A stretch of DNA of 64,000 nucleotides from Galeruca laticollis. Taxonomy: Eukaryota > Arthropoda > Insecta > Coleoptera > Chrysomelidae. The position numbers and the translations under genes are program-made. The notes beneath the pieces are model-generated. The model ran no database searches and was not told the DNA's origin. It saw only the letters and a program-made list of their open reading frames with translations. Below, one piece after another: positions 1 through 11,078 of this stretch; within the stretch, counting starts at the first letter, position 1, and the number at the start of each line of letters is the position of its first letter. The DNA is taken from positions 118,316,957 to 118,380,956 of the forward strand of contig OY998181.1 in NCBI GenBank assembly GCA_963921935.1. Direction: 5' to 3'.

Positions 1-1014
1 TTTGCGTTTATAACTAATTTTTCTATTTTATAGAAACAAAAAATATTGTATGTCTGACACTAATTTAATCTTTGTAATAAAAAGTAGTAACCAAAGTTCG
101 TTTAAAACATACGTGTGTTGTGGTATTTACAAAGATAGATCATTTTTCTCCGACAATCAATGAATGCCGCACGTTACTAGGAACTATTACAAAAATTAGT
201 CTACAAATTTGGTTACAATAAGACGGTTCCTCATGTCACAGTATAACATACTTTAGAGAAAATCTTAAAAATATTTTTGGTTGTGAATTGATTCATATAT
301 ATTTAGATATTGTTTGGACTACCAGATCTCCTGAGTTAATCTCCCTTTAGCCTTTTTTATATGGAAGGTTTATGAGCGAGGGCTCTTTCTAGGTGTTGCT
401 CACTTGAGAGAAGATTATTTCCGAAAAATGCCAGAAAATTACTCGCTAGATTGAATAGATGGAAATGTTATCATATTTTAAACAAATGATAGAATATTTG
501 TGTGAATCTAAACAAATCAATACATTCATTTCCTTTCGGTTTATAACTATGAAACAATGAAGTTTTATAGACCCCAAAAAGGGCATCAATTCTGATAAAT
601 TTTTTCATAACCATTTTCTTTATAAATATAAATAAAGGTACATTTCTCTTGAGCTGCATTTATATTTTCTGAAGAAAAGTTTTCCACAATATTCCAACTT
701 GAGTAGGCACAAACAGCTTTTATAATAAAAGTGCTGACTACTTTTGGTAACAATCTATCATGGTGAAGTTTGTACCTTACCATTGGTAGCTATGTTGGTT
801 TTATTTTCCAATATTTTTTATTAAAAGTGAACACACAGAGTTTTTCTCATAAATTCTTTGCGATATTTAGCCCCATTTTTTATAAGTACGATAGGAATAT
901 ATCTTACCTTGCTGTATTTTGTCCTAAAAACCCTTTTCAAGAGACACATTTCAATATTTCCTATGATGGTTTACATATTGTACTTGCAAGAATTTACAGA
1001 ATCTGTTCAATCTA
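1..1014. other. Region downstream of the Dscam stop; no gene seen
   Basis: No coding signal is recognisable. On the minus strand this is the 3' flank or 3' UTR of the Dscam gene. AATAAA-type hexamers on the minus strand at about 800-805 and 817-822 lie about 200 bp after the stop and could be poly(A) signals, but such hexamers are common in AT-rich DNA. Confidence 0.4.
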
Positions 1015-1261
1015 TTATACCGCAATGGAGTAATCAGTTGGTTGTCCGTTTCCACCAGCAGCAGGTCTAGACCACAAGGTAGATCTTAATCCTAGTTTCA
1101 ATTTCTTGAGAGTGTCGATGTCGCATTCTGCTTCACTCAGCTCAGGTCGGTCGGGTGTACTCTGATCTGTTGGCTGCATCTCAGTAAAAGGCGTTTCTGC
1201 GACCGAAAGATGACTTAACATCTGCCTATGAGAATTGCTCCTCCCACCTTGAGCCAACCAC
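1015..1261 (-). CDS. Dscam: Dscam-family receptor, terminal coding exon (cytoplasmic C-terminus)
   Basis: This is the last coding exon of a Dscam-family immunoglobulin cell-adhesion receptor. The readable peptide includes RSNSHRQMLSHLSVAETPF, then PELSEAECDIDTLKKLKLGL, and ends QPTDYSIAV followed by TAA at 1015-1017. I recognise this as the conserved end of insect Dscam cytoplasmic tails. The final I-A-V fits a class II PDZ-binding C-terminus, which is inference. The upstream exon 10988-11078 ends in phase 2, so this exon must begin with one base completing a codon. An acceptor after a short pyrimidine stretch at 1262-1263 satisfies that, but alternative AGs at about 1240-1245 also fit, so the 5' edge is uncertain. 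An extra exon between 1261 and 10988 is not excluded. The open frame runs further upstream (to 1386), which I read as intron. Confidence 0.85.
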
Positions 1262-1389
1262 CTTTCGAGAAAGTTGTATAATAATTTGAATGCCGTATTT
1301 ATTTCAATTGCTTTCATTTCACCCAGCAGTTTTGAGTTAAAATTGATAAAAACGACACATTTTCGTAGAACTTTTAGTAGTGTCATTTA

Positions 1390-1790
1390 TTTAGGCTCAA
1401 TCCAACTTAGATTAAGAGTAAATTGAAAGCGATTTTATTTTACATAAACTGTGGACTATGTTTCTCAAAATAAAGTCACTAAAGTGCATTTAAATGTACA
1501 AGGTAGTAAGAGTAATATTTTTTTGCGTTGTTTGCGAATTAAGTTTAGTTACTCAAGTTACCGATTACTCAAAGCTCTTCCGTACAATATAAATCCATCT
1601 AATCCAGATGATAATGCAAGAAACTACATGTTTCAAGCGATGTTATAAGTAAATTGAATTTAAAAGTAGATCGTTTTTAAAGTTATTATATTTTCACTTG
1701 ATTATTTGACTATATTCCTAATGGTAGGAAGAGTTTGCAGTACAGAGTGCTTCCAAAATAATCTACAGCATCCGATTCCAATTTCAAGTC
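1390..1790. other. Intronic sequence, no feature recognised
   Basis: AT-rich sequence in the last Dscam intron. Short open frames here show no family resemblance that I recognise. Confidence 0.4.
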
Positions 1791-1811
1791 ATGAAAATGT
1801 GTTCCTAGCAG

Positions 1812-2257
1812 ATGTCCCGAAGTGGAGACGATATCCCTAAGCCGGTCACCATAACGGTATTCTTCCCAAGAAGCCACGACATGAAAGTCGAGAAGATCCT
1901 CCAACTTGTCGAGGTCCAGAACTCCAGCCTCACTACTGAGGCTTGGAAGGTCCTGACTCTAAAAAAGAGGAAAAGGGAACTATCCTTACGATTGGGGTCG
2001 ATCACTAATCTGGGGAGACTCTGAAGGCAGGAGGTTACGCGCCAAGCTTCCGTTTTGGGCGTATTTCTGTCTCAGGACTGGGAAAAAAGAGAACCCCACG
2101 GAGGATGCGTAGATCTCCTCTGCATCCCGAGAAACTGGGCGGAGCTGCATGGGGGTCGAGGGGCCAACTCAAGATCAAGAAACCTGCCCGAACTCTGGGG
2201 TAGATATTGCCATAGTGGTCGAGGAGATGCAGGGAGAGATGAAGGAGGGGGATGAAT
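1812..2257 (+). pseudogene. LINE copy A ORF1 remnant
   Basis: Two consecutive reading frames give peptides such as VEKILQLVEVQNSSLTTEAW followed by a charged stretch and a glycine-rich end. The spacing to the endonuclease and the wording of the peptide resemble the DUF4780-like second half of ORF1 in I/R1-type beetle LINEs, as in copy B. The frame breaks at about 2022 and no start or zinc knuckle is intact. Assignment as ORF1 rests on position and weak similarity. Confidence 0.5.
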
Positions 2258-3115
2258 AAAGGCAGAATAACTCGGCTTTTCTCATTCACAACAATTCACA
2301 TGTTCACAGATGTAGCGCAGATTAACCTGCAACACGTGAAGGAAGCTTCAGCCATGATTGCAAGGTTGTTCGCAAACTACAACTGGACATTATACGGATC
2401 CAAGAACGATGGATCAACAAAGAAGGCCAAATCAAAGGTTTGGCATGCAAGGATTCTACATTGATTTGTGTTCAAATGCAAGTATCTCTGCGTGCCTTTG
2501 TAATAATAAGAAATAACAAAAAATATATATGTGTTTCGGAATACGAGTCACGGGATCTTGTTCCAATAATGGTTCACCTGAACATTGGGGGTATAGACCG
2601 AGAAATCGTCATTGCCTCTGCCAACTTCGGTGGAGACGGGCCGATGAAACCTCCAGAGGAAGTACAATAGCTAGTGAGACACTGCAACAGCAGACGGCTG
2701 CCAATGATAATTAGTTACGATGCCAACGCATATAAAAGCAATAACATAACACCAAAGGTGAGTGTTTATTAAAATATATCTTAGCAAATAACCTTGAGGC
2801 CTTAAACGTGGGGACAACCCCCACGTTAGTCACAAGAGCAAGAGAAGAGGTCCTGTACGTAACAATAGTTAATGTTGCTGCCAGGAAACGTGTAAAAGAT
2901 TGGAGGGTGATGAACGAGCTATTACTTTCCGACCATAGGATCATAGAATTTAAAATAGAGGCCGATACCAGATCTGTTCCTTCAATCCAAAATCCTAGAA
3001 ATACGGATTGGCTCCTCTATATAACCAATCCGAAGGACAGTTTGGAACAGGTCGAAGTAAATGGGGTGAATAACCAGCACTACAACCTGGAACGAAGAGT
3101 CGAATAGATCAGTGA
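2252..3115 (+). pseudogene. LINE copy A endonuclease domain remnant
   Basis: Fragments of an apurinic/apyrimidinic-like endonuclease. The N-terminal 'AQINLQH' strand and 'ASAMIARLFANY' helix are readable at about 2310-2385. The C-terminal 'NELLLSDHRIIEFKIEAD' segment at about 2911-2970 contains the catalytic SDH triplet typical of the last motif of this fold. Stops lie at about 2462 and 2668, and a gap or rearrangement around 2700-2800 removes the middle. This domain would nick target DNA to prime reverse transcription; it is inactive here. Confidence 0.75.
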
Positions 3116-3159
3116 GACAATAATGTAAGATTTTCATTCCAGCTGCCCACTGTTAAAAG

Positions 3160-4480
3160 CTCGATCAGACAACGATGCTCCTTGGTGGAATGAGAACCTG
3201 TTAAGCCTCAGGAAAGAGATTCGTCGGCTCTTTAATAGAGCCAAACATGACGGACATTGGCATGGGTACACTGAGAAGCGTACTCAGTACAATAAAAAGG
3301 TTAGGAAGGTTAAAACGCTCAATTTTCAAGCCTTTTGTGAAAATATCACTTCTACTCACACAACGGCCAGACTACATAAGTTGATGGCAAGTGGGGGAAC
3401 TAACCCCACAATGTCGATGAACAAGCCAGACGGATCATACACGGAAGGTGAAGAGGAACGATTGATACTTCTTCTTAAAGCCCCCTTTCCAGGTAGTGAA
3501 CCTACAACAAGCACTGAAATAGCAATGAATTACACCAAAAAATCCCGCAAGGAGAATTGGGACACTGCTAAGAAAATATTTACTAGCCAACGGTCGGAAT
3601 GGGCAATAAATACCTTTCAACCATATAAACCACCAGGAGTGGATGTAATATTTCCAGCACTCCTGCTGCAAGTGATACAGGAGATTCTTTCTCACCTGCT
3701 GAAGATTACAAGAAGCAGTTTAGCAGTGGGTCTGATATCTAGAAAATGGAGAAGGGCAAGGGTAACCTTCATACCAAAAATAGGGAAAAAGATAGGACTG
3801 ATCCCCGATCTTTTAGACCCATCTACCCAACATCGTTTCTACTTAAAACGATGGAGAAAGTAGTAGACAACTACATAAGAACGGATAATCTGGAGAATAC
3901 ACCACTTCATAAATGTCAGAATGCCTACAGAGCGGATCGATCAACAGAAACTGATTTTGACAACGCAACTTATGTGTCAATCAAAGAAACACTAAAAAGG
4001 CGAAGAGTAAATGAACCCATCATAAAATGGATATATGAGTAGTTGACGACGAGAATAGCTGAGATACAGGTGGGGAATCAAACCACCTCAGTTAAAGCCA
4101 CTCGCGGGACACCTCAAGGGGTAGTAATATCTCCCTTCTATGGAGCCTCGAGCCTTGTAGTAGATGAGTTTCACTACAGGCTAACGGAGCTTGGCTTCGA
4201 ATGTATGGGCTAAGCTGATGACATAGTTCTAGTTAGAGCCATGTTCAATTTATTACAAGAGGGCCTCAGAACTACTGAGCAATGATGCTTGTCAATGGGG
4301 CTAAATATTAACCTAAACAAGATCACATTAATTCCATTCTCCCGGAAAAGGATACTTCCAGCTATGAAACCTCTATCTTTAAACGGGGAAATCATAGAAT
4401 GGAAATCTGAAGTTAAATATCTAGGGATAACCATTTACAGTAAATTCTGTAGAATAAGCATGTTGAAATAATTGCTAGTA
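3160..4480 (+). pseudogene. LINE copy A reverse transcriptase remnant
   Basis: The region starts with the linker, 'APWWNENLLSLRKEIRRLFN'. It then gives RT motifs: 'PPGVDVIFPALL' (about 3631-3666), 'FIPKIGKK' (about 3769), 'FRPIYPTSFLLKTMEKVVD' (about 3812-3870), 'PQGVVISPF' (about 4114), and a damaged catalytic box where AYADD reads G*ADD at about 4207-4226. The block ends with 'EVKYLGITI'. At least three frame changes and several stops are present. The product would be the polymerase of a target-primed retrotransposon. Confidence 0.8.
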
Positions 4481-4739
4481 AAGCATTAAAAGTTTTGATG
4501 GCGTGCAGAAGTCTAGCTGGTAAGAGGTGGGGCTGTAACCCAAAAATACTGCGATGGTAGGTCATTACTTTAGCTAATCCATATAAAAAGTTTAGTAAAC
4601 GTTGCTAACTCAACACAAACGAAAGCTGAGTCGGTGCTACAACAATTTGCTTTAAATGCTATTAAAAAGTTCATTCCAAGATCTGCCGCATTATTTCCAA
4701 AAACTAGTAGCGTCGTTCATTACAAAAAACACCCTGTAC

Positions 4740-5285
4740 CTCCTTAACGTCACCATGTTTCTAAGAACTTAGCCTTAAATGAGCAATTGCCCTATAAATA
4801 TCGCAGATTATTTTGGTAACACTCTTTATAAACAGAATAATATTTTATAAGAAATCGGAGACTTGAAATTTTCCAAAACTGAATTGGTTTTAAAATAATG
4901 TATAAAAGTACTTAATAAACATGTTTTATTTCGTAACAAAATACTAATATCCAGTATAGAAAATATTTCCACTATCTTCACATATGCAATTGTAATAATT
5001 CATAGTTTTTATACTCTCATACATGAAAATGCACTAAGAAGTAATCTACAATACCTACTAAAATTATTCCAATAGCAAATAATAGTTAGTTTAAAAGTTT
5101 ACATAAAATAAAAAAATAAAGCAGCATTCCTTGCAAATTATAAAAACAGAACTGGTGAAGCATCAATTCTAATGCTCGCCATAGAAAAATAAAAAAGAAC
5201 AGGAATAGTTTAGCATTAAGCTTTGATCGTTCGTTGGCTCTTTCAATACATTGTCAATTACTGTTGTAATATTATCCAATGTCAT
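4740..5285. other. Spacer between the two LINEs, nothing recognised
   Basis: AT-rich sequence without open frames or clear repeats. It may contain the 3' tail of LINE copy A. Confidence 0.35.
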
Positions 5286-5789
5286 AGGCGGGGTTGGTTG
5301 TAAGTTGGCCATTGCTTTGTAGTTGGTTTGCTTATTTGCTTGCATGCGCTTGCTTGTCTCTGCTTGTGGGTCGCTTTCTGCAGTTCAATGGAGAAATGCA
5401 ACCATCGAGTGTCTGCCTCCTCGTGGCACCGCCGGATACGTTAGCACTGTTGATCATTAGTGACAGTAGTGTTCACCAACCAAATGGCACTCCAACGAAA
5501 CCCGAGCTAAGGTGTAAGGAACGTGCCGATGGCTGAAAGGCCACAGGGTATGCGACCGTGAACGTCCCCCTGGGCGTACCAGGCGACACCCCCTTGCATA
5601 TAGCCTTTTCCTGGCATGCAGGGCTCTGCCAGGAATGAAAAACCTTTCCCTAGCGACTCGTGGGATCAAAAATGAATCAAGAAAAAAACAAAAAACAAAA
5701 CAAAACCGGAGGATGAGCGAGAACGCACACCTCCAAATCAAAAGCACCGTCGAGGTAAAAGAGTCTGCGGTGCTGAGGCAAAGAGAAGG

Positions 5790-6722
5790 ATGAAAGCGAG
5801 GCAGCAGGCTGGAGTCTCTACAGACCCAACCAGCGCCACTCGCCCCTCCCTATCTAAATTTGGCAGCGATGGCAGTTCCCCCTCCAAAAGTGGCCCGGAA
5901 CGCGTCGCCTCCCACGAAAACAAGCGCATCCGCTCCAATACCTCGGAGGAAAACTGTAAACGAGGAAAAAGGATACGGATGGACGCAAATACAAAAAGCT
6001 ATAGCGAAGCAGCTACCAGACATCTACGGGTAGCTATCATAGACAAGGCCGACCCATACGGTAAAATAACTACCGATAATGGAGACCTTGTCAAAAGACA
6101 ACTAATGGAGGCTTTGGACAAAACCCTTATGTCCGCCTCCGGCAGTCAGGAAAAGCCACCTACCTTTAGGTCATGGTCGCACTCTGGCGAAATAATCAGA
6201 GTCACCTGCGATAATCACGAAACGCTAGAGTGGCTAAAGAACACGGTTTCACAACTGAAACCATGGAAAGAGGCTAAGCTCGACGTGGTACACGTTGACA
6301 ACCCCCCCCCCCCCCAGCTGACGAAAGCCACCCTCTGGGTCCCTAGCGAAGCTCACGCTGACCTGGGTGACAAAGAGGATGTGCTGCGCCGGCTGGACAA
6401 GCAAAACCCAGACCTTCGGGTGGATGCATGGTTTTCCTTCCACCACGAAGCGAAGGTCAATCCCAAAGAACAGCTTTTCGTCTTTGGTATAAGAGACGAG
6501 GAAATGGGAGTCCTAAAAGAACGATCAATGAGGATGAGCTACGCGTTCACCTCATTGATTGTAAGAACAAAGAAATCTGACCCGGAACGGAGGAGATCGA
6601 GTACTGATCCCCCTCTCCCATCCGAGGAACCCCAAGGAGCTGTTGCTACTGCGGAGACTGTCGAGCCATCCTCCAAGATGGCGACCGATAGTCTCCTGGA
6701 GGAACTAACAGCTCGAAGCTAA
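5790..6722 (+). CDS. LINE copy B ORF1, DUF4780-like RNA-binding protein
   Basis: An uninterrupted 310-residue frame. The first ~75 residues are basic and rich in S, P and charged residues, with 'NKRIRSN' and 'RGKRIRMD' patches that look like nucleic-acid contact or nuclear-localisation segments. Residues ~75-260 form a folded block beginning 'YSEAATRHLRVAIIDKADP' and containing 'LTKATLWVPSEAHADLGDK', the pattern I associate with DUF4780, a domain common in ORF1 of insect LINEs and presumed to bind the element RNA. The tail is acidic and proline-rich. A run of 14 cytosines at 6302-6315 encodes consecutive prolines and is a likely slippage site. ORF2 begins about 90 bp downstream. No zinc knuckle is visible, unlike many I-clade ORF1 proteins. 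Confidence 0.75.
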   Translation: MKARQQAGVSTDPTSATRPSLSKFGSDGSSPSKSGPERVASHENKRIRSNTSEENCKRGKRIRMDANTKSYSEAATRHLRVAIIDKADPYGKITTDNGDLVKRQLMEALDKTLMSASGSQEKPPTFRSWSHSGEIIRVTCDNHETLEWLKNTVSQLKPWKEAKLDVVHVDNPPPPQLTKATLWVPSEAHADLGDKEDVLRRLDKQNPDLRVDAWFSFHHEAKVNPKEQLFVFGIRDEEMGVLKERSMRMSYAFTSLIVRTKKSDPERRRSSTDPPLPSEEPQGAVATAETVEPSSKMATDSLLEELTARS

Positions 6723-6811
6723 GATACAGGCGACGTCAACCCACCTCCAAGTGAGGAAGTGGAGATGGCCTAAAAAGTAATCATAAACCATCTCACCACC
6801 ATCAGGCAGAG

Positions 6812-7573
6812 ATGGATAATGAAAAGATAAGATTTATTCAGTGTAACCTTCAACACAAAAAAGTGGCTTCGGCAACATTATGCCACCACCTCGATGTGAT
6901 GCAGGATACAATAGCACTTATCCAAGAACCCTGGATAAGACAAACTAAAATCATGGGTCTAAAGCATCCAAAAGATTTAATTTTCAGCTTCCCAAGCAAT
7001 CAGCAACCTAGGACGGCCATATATGTCCCTATGAATTTTAAGACCTACCCACTGACGCATTTTTCGTCCTCCGACCTAACGGTAGTGAAGGTTGAATATG
7101 CACAGAAAGGTTAAAAGAAAGTGTTAATACTGGCATCCGCATACTTCCCCTCAGACGCTGCTAAACCACCACCAACTTAGGAGCTGGAGGACCTTGTGGA
7201 ACACTGTCTCACCCAAAAGCTTGAACTGGTAATATGCTGCGATTCAAACTCTCACCATGTAAGCTGGAGTAGCAAAGATATTAACACTAGAGGTAAGTCT
7301 TTTTATGATTACATAGCTAACAAGAATGTCTGTATTCTAAATAGAGGTACTGAACCAACTTTTATTAACTCTCGTAGTCAAACGCGAATAGATATTACCC
7401 TATCTACTATAAAGACTTCGAATATAATCTCCGGCTGGCATGTATCTGACGATATTTCAATGTCGGACCACCGCTGGATAAAATTCGAAATAAAACTAGC
7501 GCACACTGACAAAATATGTCCACTGTTTGAAAGGGGATCTGCGAGGGGTCGAGGATGTGCTGCCCAACAATAA
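6812..7573 (+). pseudogene. LINE copy B ORF2, endonuclease domain
   Basis: The opening 'IRFIQCNLQHKKVAS' carries the N-motif, followed by 'IALIQEPWI' with the catalytic E, then 'YVPMNFKTYPLTHFSSSDLT'. After two in-frame stops (TAA near 7112, TAG near 7178) the frame resumes with 'LVICCDSNSHHVSW' (D and N motif), 'RIDITLS' and 'DDISMSDHRWIKFEI', which holds the final catalytic SDH. All expected APE-like motifs are therefore present but cannot be made as one protein. The start at 6812 follows ORF1 by 90 bp. Confidence 0.8.
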
Positions 7574-7599
7574 AAGAGATTTGGAAATTTATTCTAAAA

Positions 7600-8719
7600 C
7601 CATCCAAAACTCCATAATTAATGCCTTTAAGATGTCTTGCCCACTCAGGCGTGTCGATCTTGATGAATCCTCCACTGGCACTGAACTATATTCCAAAAGG
7701 TTGGAGAGAAGTCAAAGTCGTGTTCATAGCAAAGCCAGGAAGAATGGACCATTCCATCCCAAAAGCATATCGACCCATTAGCCTCACATCGTTTTCAATG
7801 AAGACTTGGGAGAGGTTGTGCGAACGATACACAAGAGATGTGGTGATAACACGAAATCCACTGCATCCAAATCAACATGCATACACTCCAGGGAAATCCA
7901 CCGATTCGGCTCTTCATCTCGTAGCGGACCGCATCGAGAGATCGTTGGAAAATAAGGAGTCCACCCTGGGTGTTTTCATAGACATAGAGGGAGCATTTGA
8001 TAGTACCACTTTTCCTAAAATAACAAATGCACTTTCCAACAAAAATATCCCCCAAACCATAAATGGCTGGATATATAACATCCTCTCAAAAAGAGCGATA
8101 AAAATCAGTGTGGATGATGTAACCATCAGAGGCTTGGTTGTAAAAGGTTGTCCACAGGGAGGGGTGCTCTCGCGACTACTGTGGAACATGGTCTTAGACT
8201 CCTTGGTCAGCCCCCTCAACGAAAGCAACTTCTACACAATAGCATACGCAGATGACTTAGGAGACTCTCTGCTCTTTAATGCAAGAGGCCCTCAATATCA
8301 TAGAACAATGGTGCAGAGACCATTCGCTGTCAATAAATCCAAAAAAGACGGAGATGGTTCTTTTCATGAAAAAAAGGAAACTTGCAAAACATCAAGCCCC
8401 AAATCTCCTAGATACCAAACTTAATTTCTCTTCAGAGGTGAAATATTTAGGGGTCACCTTTGACAATAAGTTAACGTGGAACTCTCACTTAGAAAACAGA
8501 GTTATGGAAGCATATATTTTTTATGAGATGTGTCGTAGAACCATCGGCCGCACCTGGGGAATGTCATCTAGGGTTGCTGCCTGGATCTACACTGCCATCA
8601 TCAGACCTTTGCTAACGTACGGCGCGATTACCTGGGGAGCTAAAGCAAACCAGCTGACAGTCGTCCGTAAACTGGATCAAATCCAAAGAACAGCATGCCT
8701 CACACTACAGGAGGCATGA
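7600..8719 (+). pseudogene. LINE copy B ORF2, reverse transcriptase domain
   Basis: Canonical RT blocks are visible: 'FIAKPGRMD' with 'AYRPISLTSFSMKTWERL' (about 7726-7815), 'HAYTPGKSTDSAL' (about 7879), 'GVFIDIEGAFDST' with the first catalytic D (about 7970), 'CPQGGVLSRLLWNMVLDSL' (about 8150) and 'IAYADDLG' (about 8240), the active-site box. A frameshift just after YADD (about 8270-8285) moves the rest to another frame, which continues with 'KYLGVTFDNKLTW' and the thumb to 8719. The linker between the endonuclease and RT is only about 40 codons, much shorter than the usual ~200, which points to an internal deletion near 7570-7640. Confidence 0.85.
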
Positions 8720-9836
8720 GAACCACACCAACAAGAGCTATGGAGGTAATCCTCGGTCTCACTCCCCTTGACATGTACATCAAGGAGGTTGTTTTGATGA
8801 CCACGACACGTCTACGCTTTACCGTTATACAACCTGATGTAGGATCCGGTAAACTGGGACGTAACTTGTGGCATGAGGCCCTCAGGGAGGTCCCACTGCT
8901 GCAGGCCAATACGTACTCGATTCCACCGCGATATGCCTTCTACAGGCCCTACAAGGTAATCATTATAAACAACGAACAAGACCCAACGGGTGAAGACGCA
9001 ATCCGCATCTTCACAGATGGGTCTAAATCAAATGTGGGCTCAGGATGTGGAATTTTCTCCAGACCCCTGAATCTAAACATAAAATGGGCAATGGGCTGCA
9101 ATGCAAGTGTTGCTCAAACAGAGCTCACTGCTATCTGCATCGCTGCGAAAGAGATTACCATAAGGAAAGCCACAGGTAATAACATATACATCCTTACGGA
9201 CAGTAGACAAACACTACTAGCCCTGAACAGACCACGTATTACATCAGGCCTAGTACTAGAATGTCACATGGCCTTAATCGAAGCCTGTAACAACAACACG
9301 GTCACTTTAGGCTGGATTAAGGGCCATGAGAAATCGAAAAGAAACCGTATTGCAGACTCGCTAGCCAGGAAGGCAGCCTCCCAAAAACTTTTGGGTCCTG
9401 GTACTTTTATTGGTCTATCGGAGTCAGCGACGGCCGACCTCTTAAAGGAACACTCTCTTAATAAGTTTAAGGGTAGATGGGACGACGCAGGAACTGCAGG
9501 CTTGCCGAGCAACTGCTACAATATCCGGACAGCAAAGTAGCCATAAAATACGTGACTATGAACAGGCGGAACCTACGAACAGCCACGGGTATTCTGACTG
9601 GTCACTGCCACCTACGAAAACACCTCCACAGACTGGGTCTCTCTGACACCCCGCTTTGTAGAGGATGTGAGCACGAAGATGAGACTGTCGAGCACATTAT
9701 TTGTGAATGTCAGACACTCTCTCATCTTATGTTTCATGTATTCGGCGAGCTCAGGCTAACACACGCCTGTATGAGGGAACTTAATTCTGGCGACATTATC
9801 GCCTACTTCAGAGAAGTAGGCTGGATGACTAGCTAG
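8695..9836 (+). pseudogene. LINE copy B ORF2, RNase H and C-terminal zinc-knuckle
   Basis: From 8695 to 9540 one frame encodes the connection and an RNase H domain. Four catalytic carboxylates can be placed: D in 'IFTDGSKS', E in 'AQTELTAI', D in 'ILTDSRQT' and D in 'NRIADSLAR', preceded by 'LGWIKGHEK'. After a frameshift near 9480 the last 119 residues contain 'CRGC' and a following H/C cluster ('VEHIICEC'), the CCHC-like motif that ends many I/R1/Jockey ORF2 proteins. RNase H would remove the RNA strand after reverse transcription. The stop at 9834-9836 is the natural end of ORF2. Confidence 0.85.
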
Positions 9837-9960
9837 AATGAAGTTTCGAACCTCAGAAGGATGCACAATGGGCCAATTGTGGCCTAAGTGATGTGGGGTC
9901 TACCCACTCTTCTAACTTTTACCGATACAGATACAGAGATCCAACGTCATAATACTTATA

Positions 9961-10987
9961 TCTACATCCAAAAAACTGTTTTGTAATAATTTTTATACCT
10001 TATTCAACTCCTAGATTAACTATAAGTTAATTTAAACGGAAAAAACTAGTTTGTGGGATTCTGAAAATCCCCATTTGGTGTGGTGTAATATCTGATTTTT
10101 AATTGGTTTTATTGAACTGCCAAACAATTTAAATGGACATCTTTATTTAGATTTCCTTCAAGAACATTAAAAAGAATTACTGGAGGTCATACTATACGTT
10201 TTAAGGCAAAACCCCCATATTATTGTCAATACTCAAACTTACAATTTACTCGCCGGTGGATTGGTCATGGCAGTGAGAAGACCTTATTTCAATCTTTCGG
10301 ATTTTCCAATACAGTACAAAGATGAAATATTTAATATTTAGAAATCATAACGAAAGCGTTTTATTGAATGTACTGAAGTAAATTGTTGGCATTTTGTATT
10401 TTTTCTTGCTGTTTACTGTTTCACAGTTTTTGATTATTGCCCACCCATTTAGAGAATAAACCTTTTCATAAATGAACGTTCTTTTATTTTTTTAATTCTG
10501 ACTTACCAAAGCAATGAGTAACTAGCGCGTTCTATTATCTAAATTAGAATCCGAATTGTAATTATTATGCCAAAAACTACATAATTGCAAATAGAAAGCA
10601 ATGAAACACGAAAAAATATTGCGAAATTTAAGAACAGGTTTTAAACTTCAAACACCCTTTACCTTGGAAATCTGCAATAATTTGGCATATTTTGGACCCT
10701 AGAATAAATTCACAGTTTAAAGATTAGACATTCTTAATGAATCACCCGGTATAATCATCATATAATTTAGATATTTACCTTTAAGATAGATACAAATGAC
10801 ATATTTTATTCACGTAATCGCTTTTATATTTCTGCTATGCATTTTTATGTAGTTGTGTTTTAGGTTTTAATATACAAAAAGTAGTGACTTTATTCATATG
10901 AAAAATATAGTCCATTATAACAAAAAATTGGCAAGTGGAGGTAACAAACTAATTGATTGATGAACTTTTAATTTTGTTATTACTCAC
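9961..10987. other. Intronic spacer, no feature recognised
   Basis: AT-rich sequence between LINE copy B and the next Dscam exon. I see no long open frame, clear inverted repeat or tandem array. Confidence 0.4.
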
Positions 10988-11078
10988 CTGTTTCTGTTCC
11001 TTCGAGGAAGCGACTTCTGGTCTGACATCGGAGAAATATCTGATGAGGTACTCGATTGAGCACCATGATAAAGGAAGC
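10988..11078 (-). CDS. Dscam: Dscam-family receptor, cytoplasmic exon 'QSSTSSDISPMSDQKSLPRR'
   Basis: A 91-bp minus-strand exon with an acceptor ending TTGCAG next to 11078 and a donor GTGAGTA after 10988. It enters in phase 1 and leaves in phase 2. The reading frame gives FLYHGAQSSTSSDISPMSDQ and then KSLPRRNRNR. The serine-rich 'SSTSSDISPMS.QKSLPRR' string is a conserved cytoplasmic-tail segment of insect Dscam proteins. The phase matches exon 19252-19399 exactly, whose last base supplies the first codon position. The serine/threonine and basic content suggests a regulatory, unstructured region. Confidence 0.9.

Larger units (their letters stand above)
1790..4740 (+). mobile_element. Degenerate I/R1-like LINE (copy A)
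   Basis: This is a decayed non-LTR retrotransposon in plus orientation, antisense to Dscam. The fragments occur in the normal order of ORF1, endonuclease and reverse transcriptase, but are split by many stops and frameshifts. It stops after the RT thumb region near 4500-4740, so the RNase H and zinc-knuckle portion seen in copy B is missing. The ORF1 and endonuclease openings resemble those of copy B, so both belong to related lineages. Clade is inferred from domain layout and the start 'QINLQH' of the endonuclease. Outer boundaries are approximate. Confidence 0.8.
5285..9960 (+). mobile_element. Near full-length I/R1-like LINE with RNase H (copy B)
   Basis: A non-LTR retrotransposon with a GC-richer 5' leader (about 5285-5789), an intact ORF1, and a broken ORF2 in the order endonuclease, reverse transcriptase, RNase H and a C-terminal CCHC-like knuckle. 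The presence of an RNase H domain together with an APE-type endonuclease is known from I, R1/LOA and related clades. It lies antisense to Dscam in the terminal intron. There are frameshifts near 8280, 8700 and 9480, in-frame stops near 7112 and 7178, and an apparent deletion between endonuclease and RT. The 3' end is uncertain; no poly(A) tail is obvious, and the GATACAGATACAGAGA stretch at about 9924-9939 may be the tail. Confidence 0.85.

Noticed and set aside
10988..11078. Phase-0 reading of the exon ('ASFIMVLNRVPHQIFLRC')
   Set aside because: It is also open, but the phase-1 frame gives the conserved 'SSTSSDISPMS.QKSLPRR' segment and matches the preceding exon's phase.
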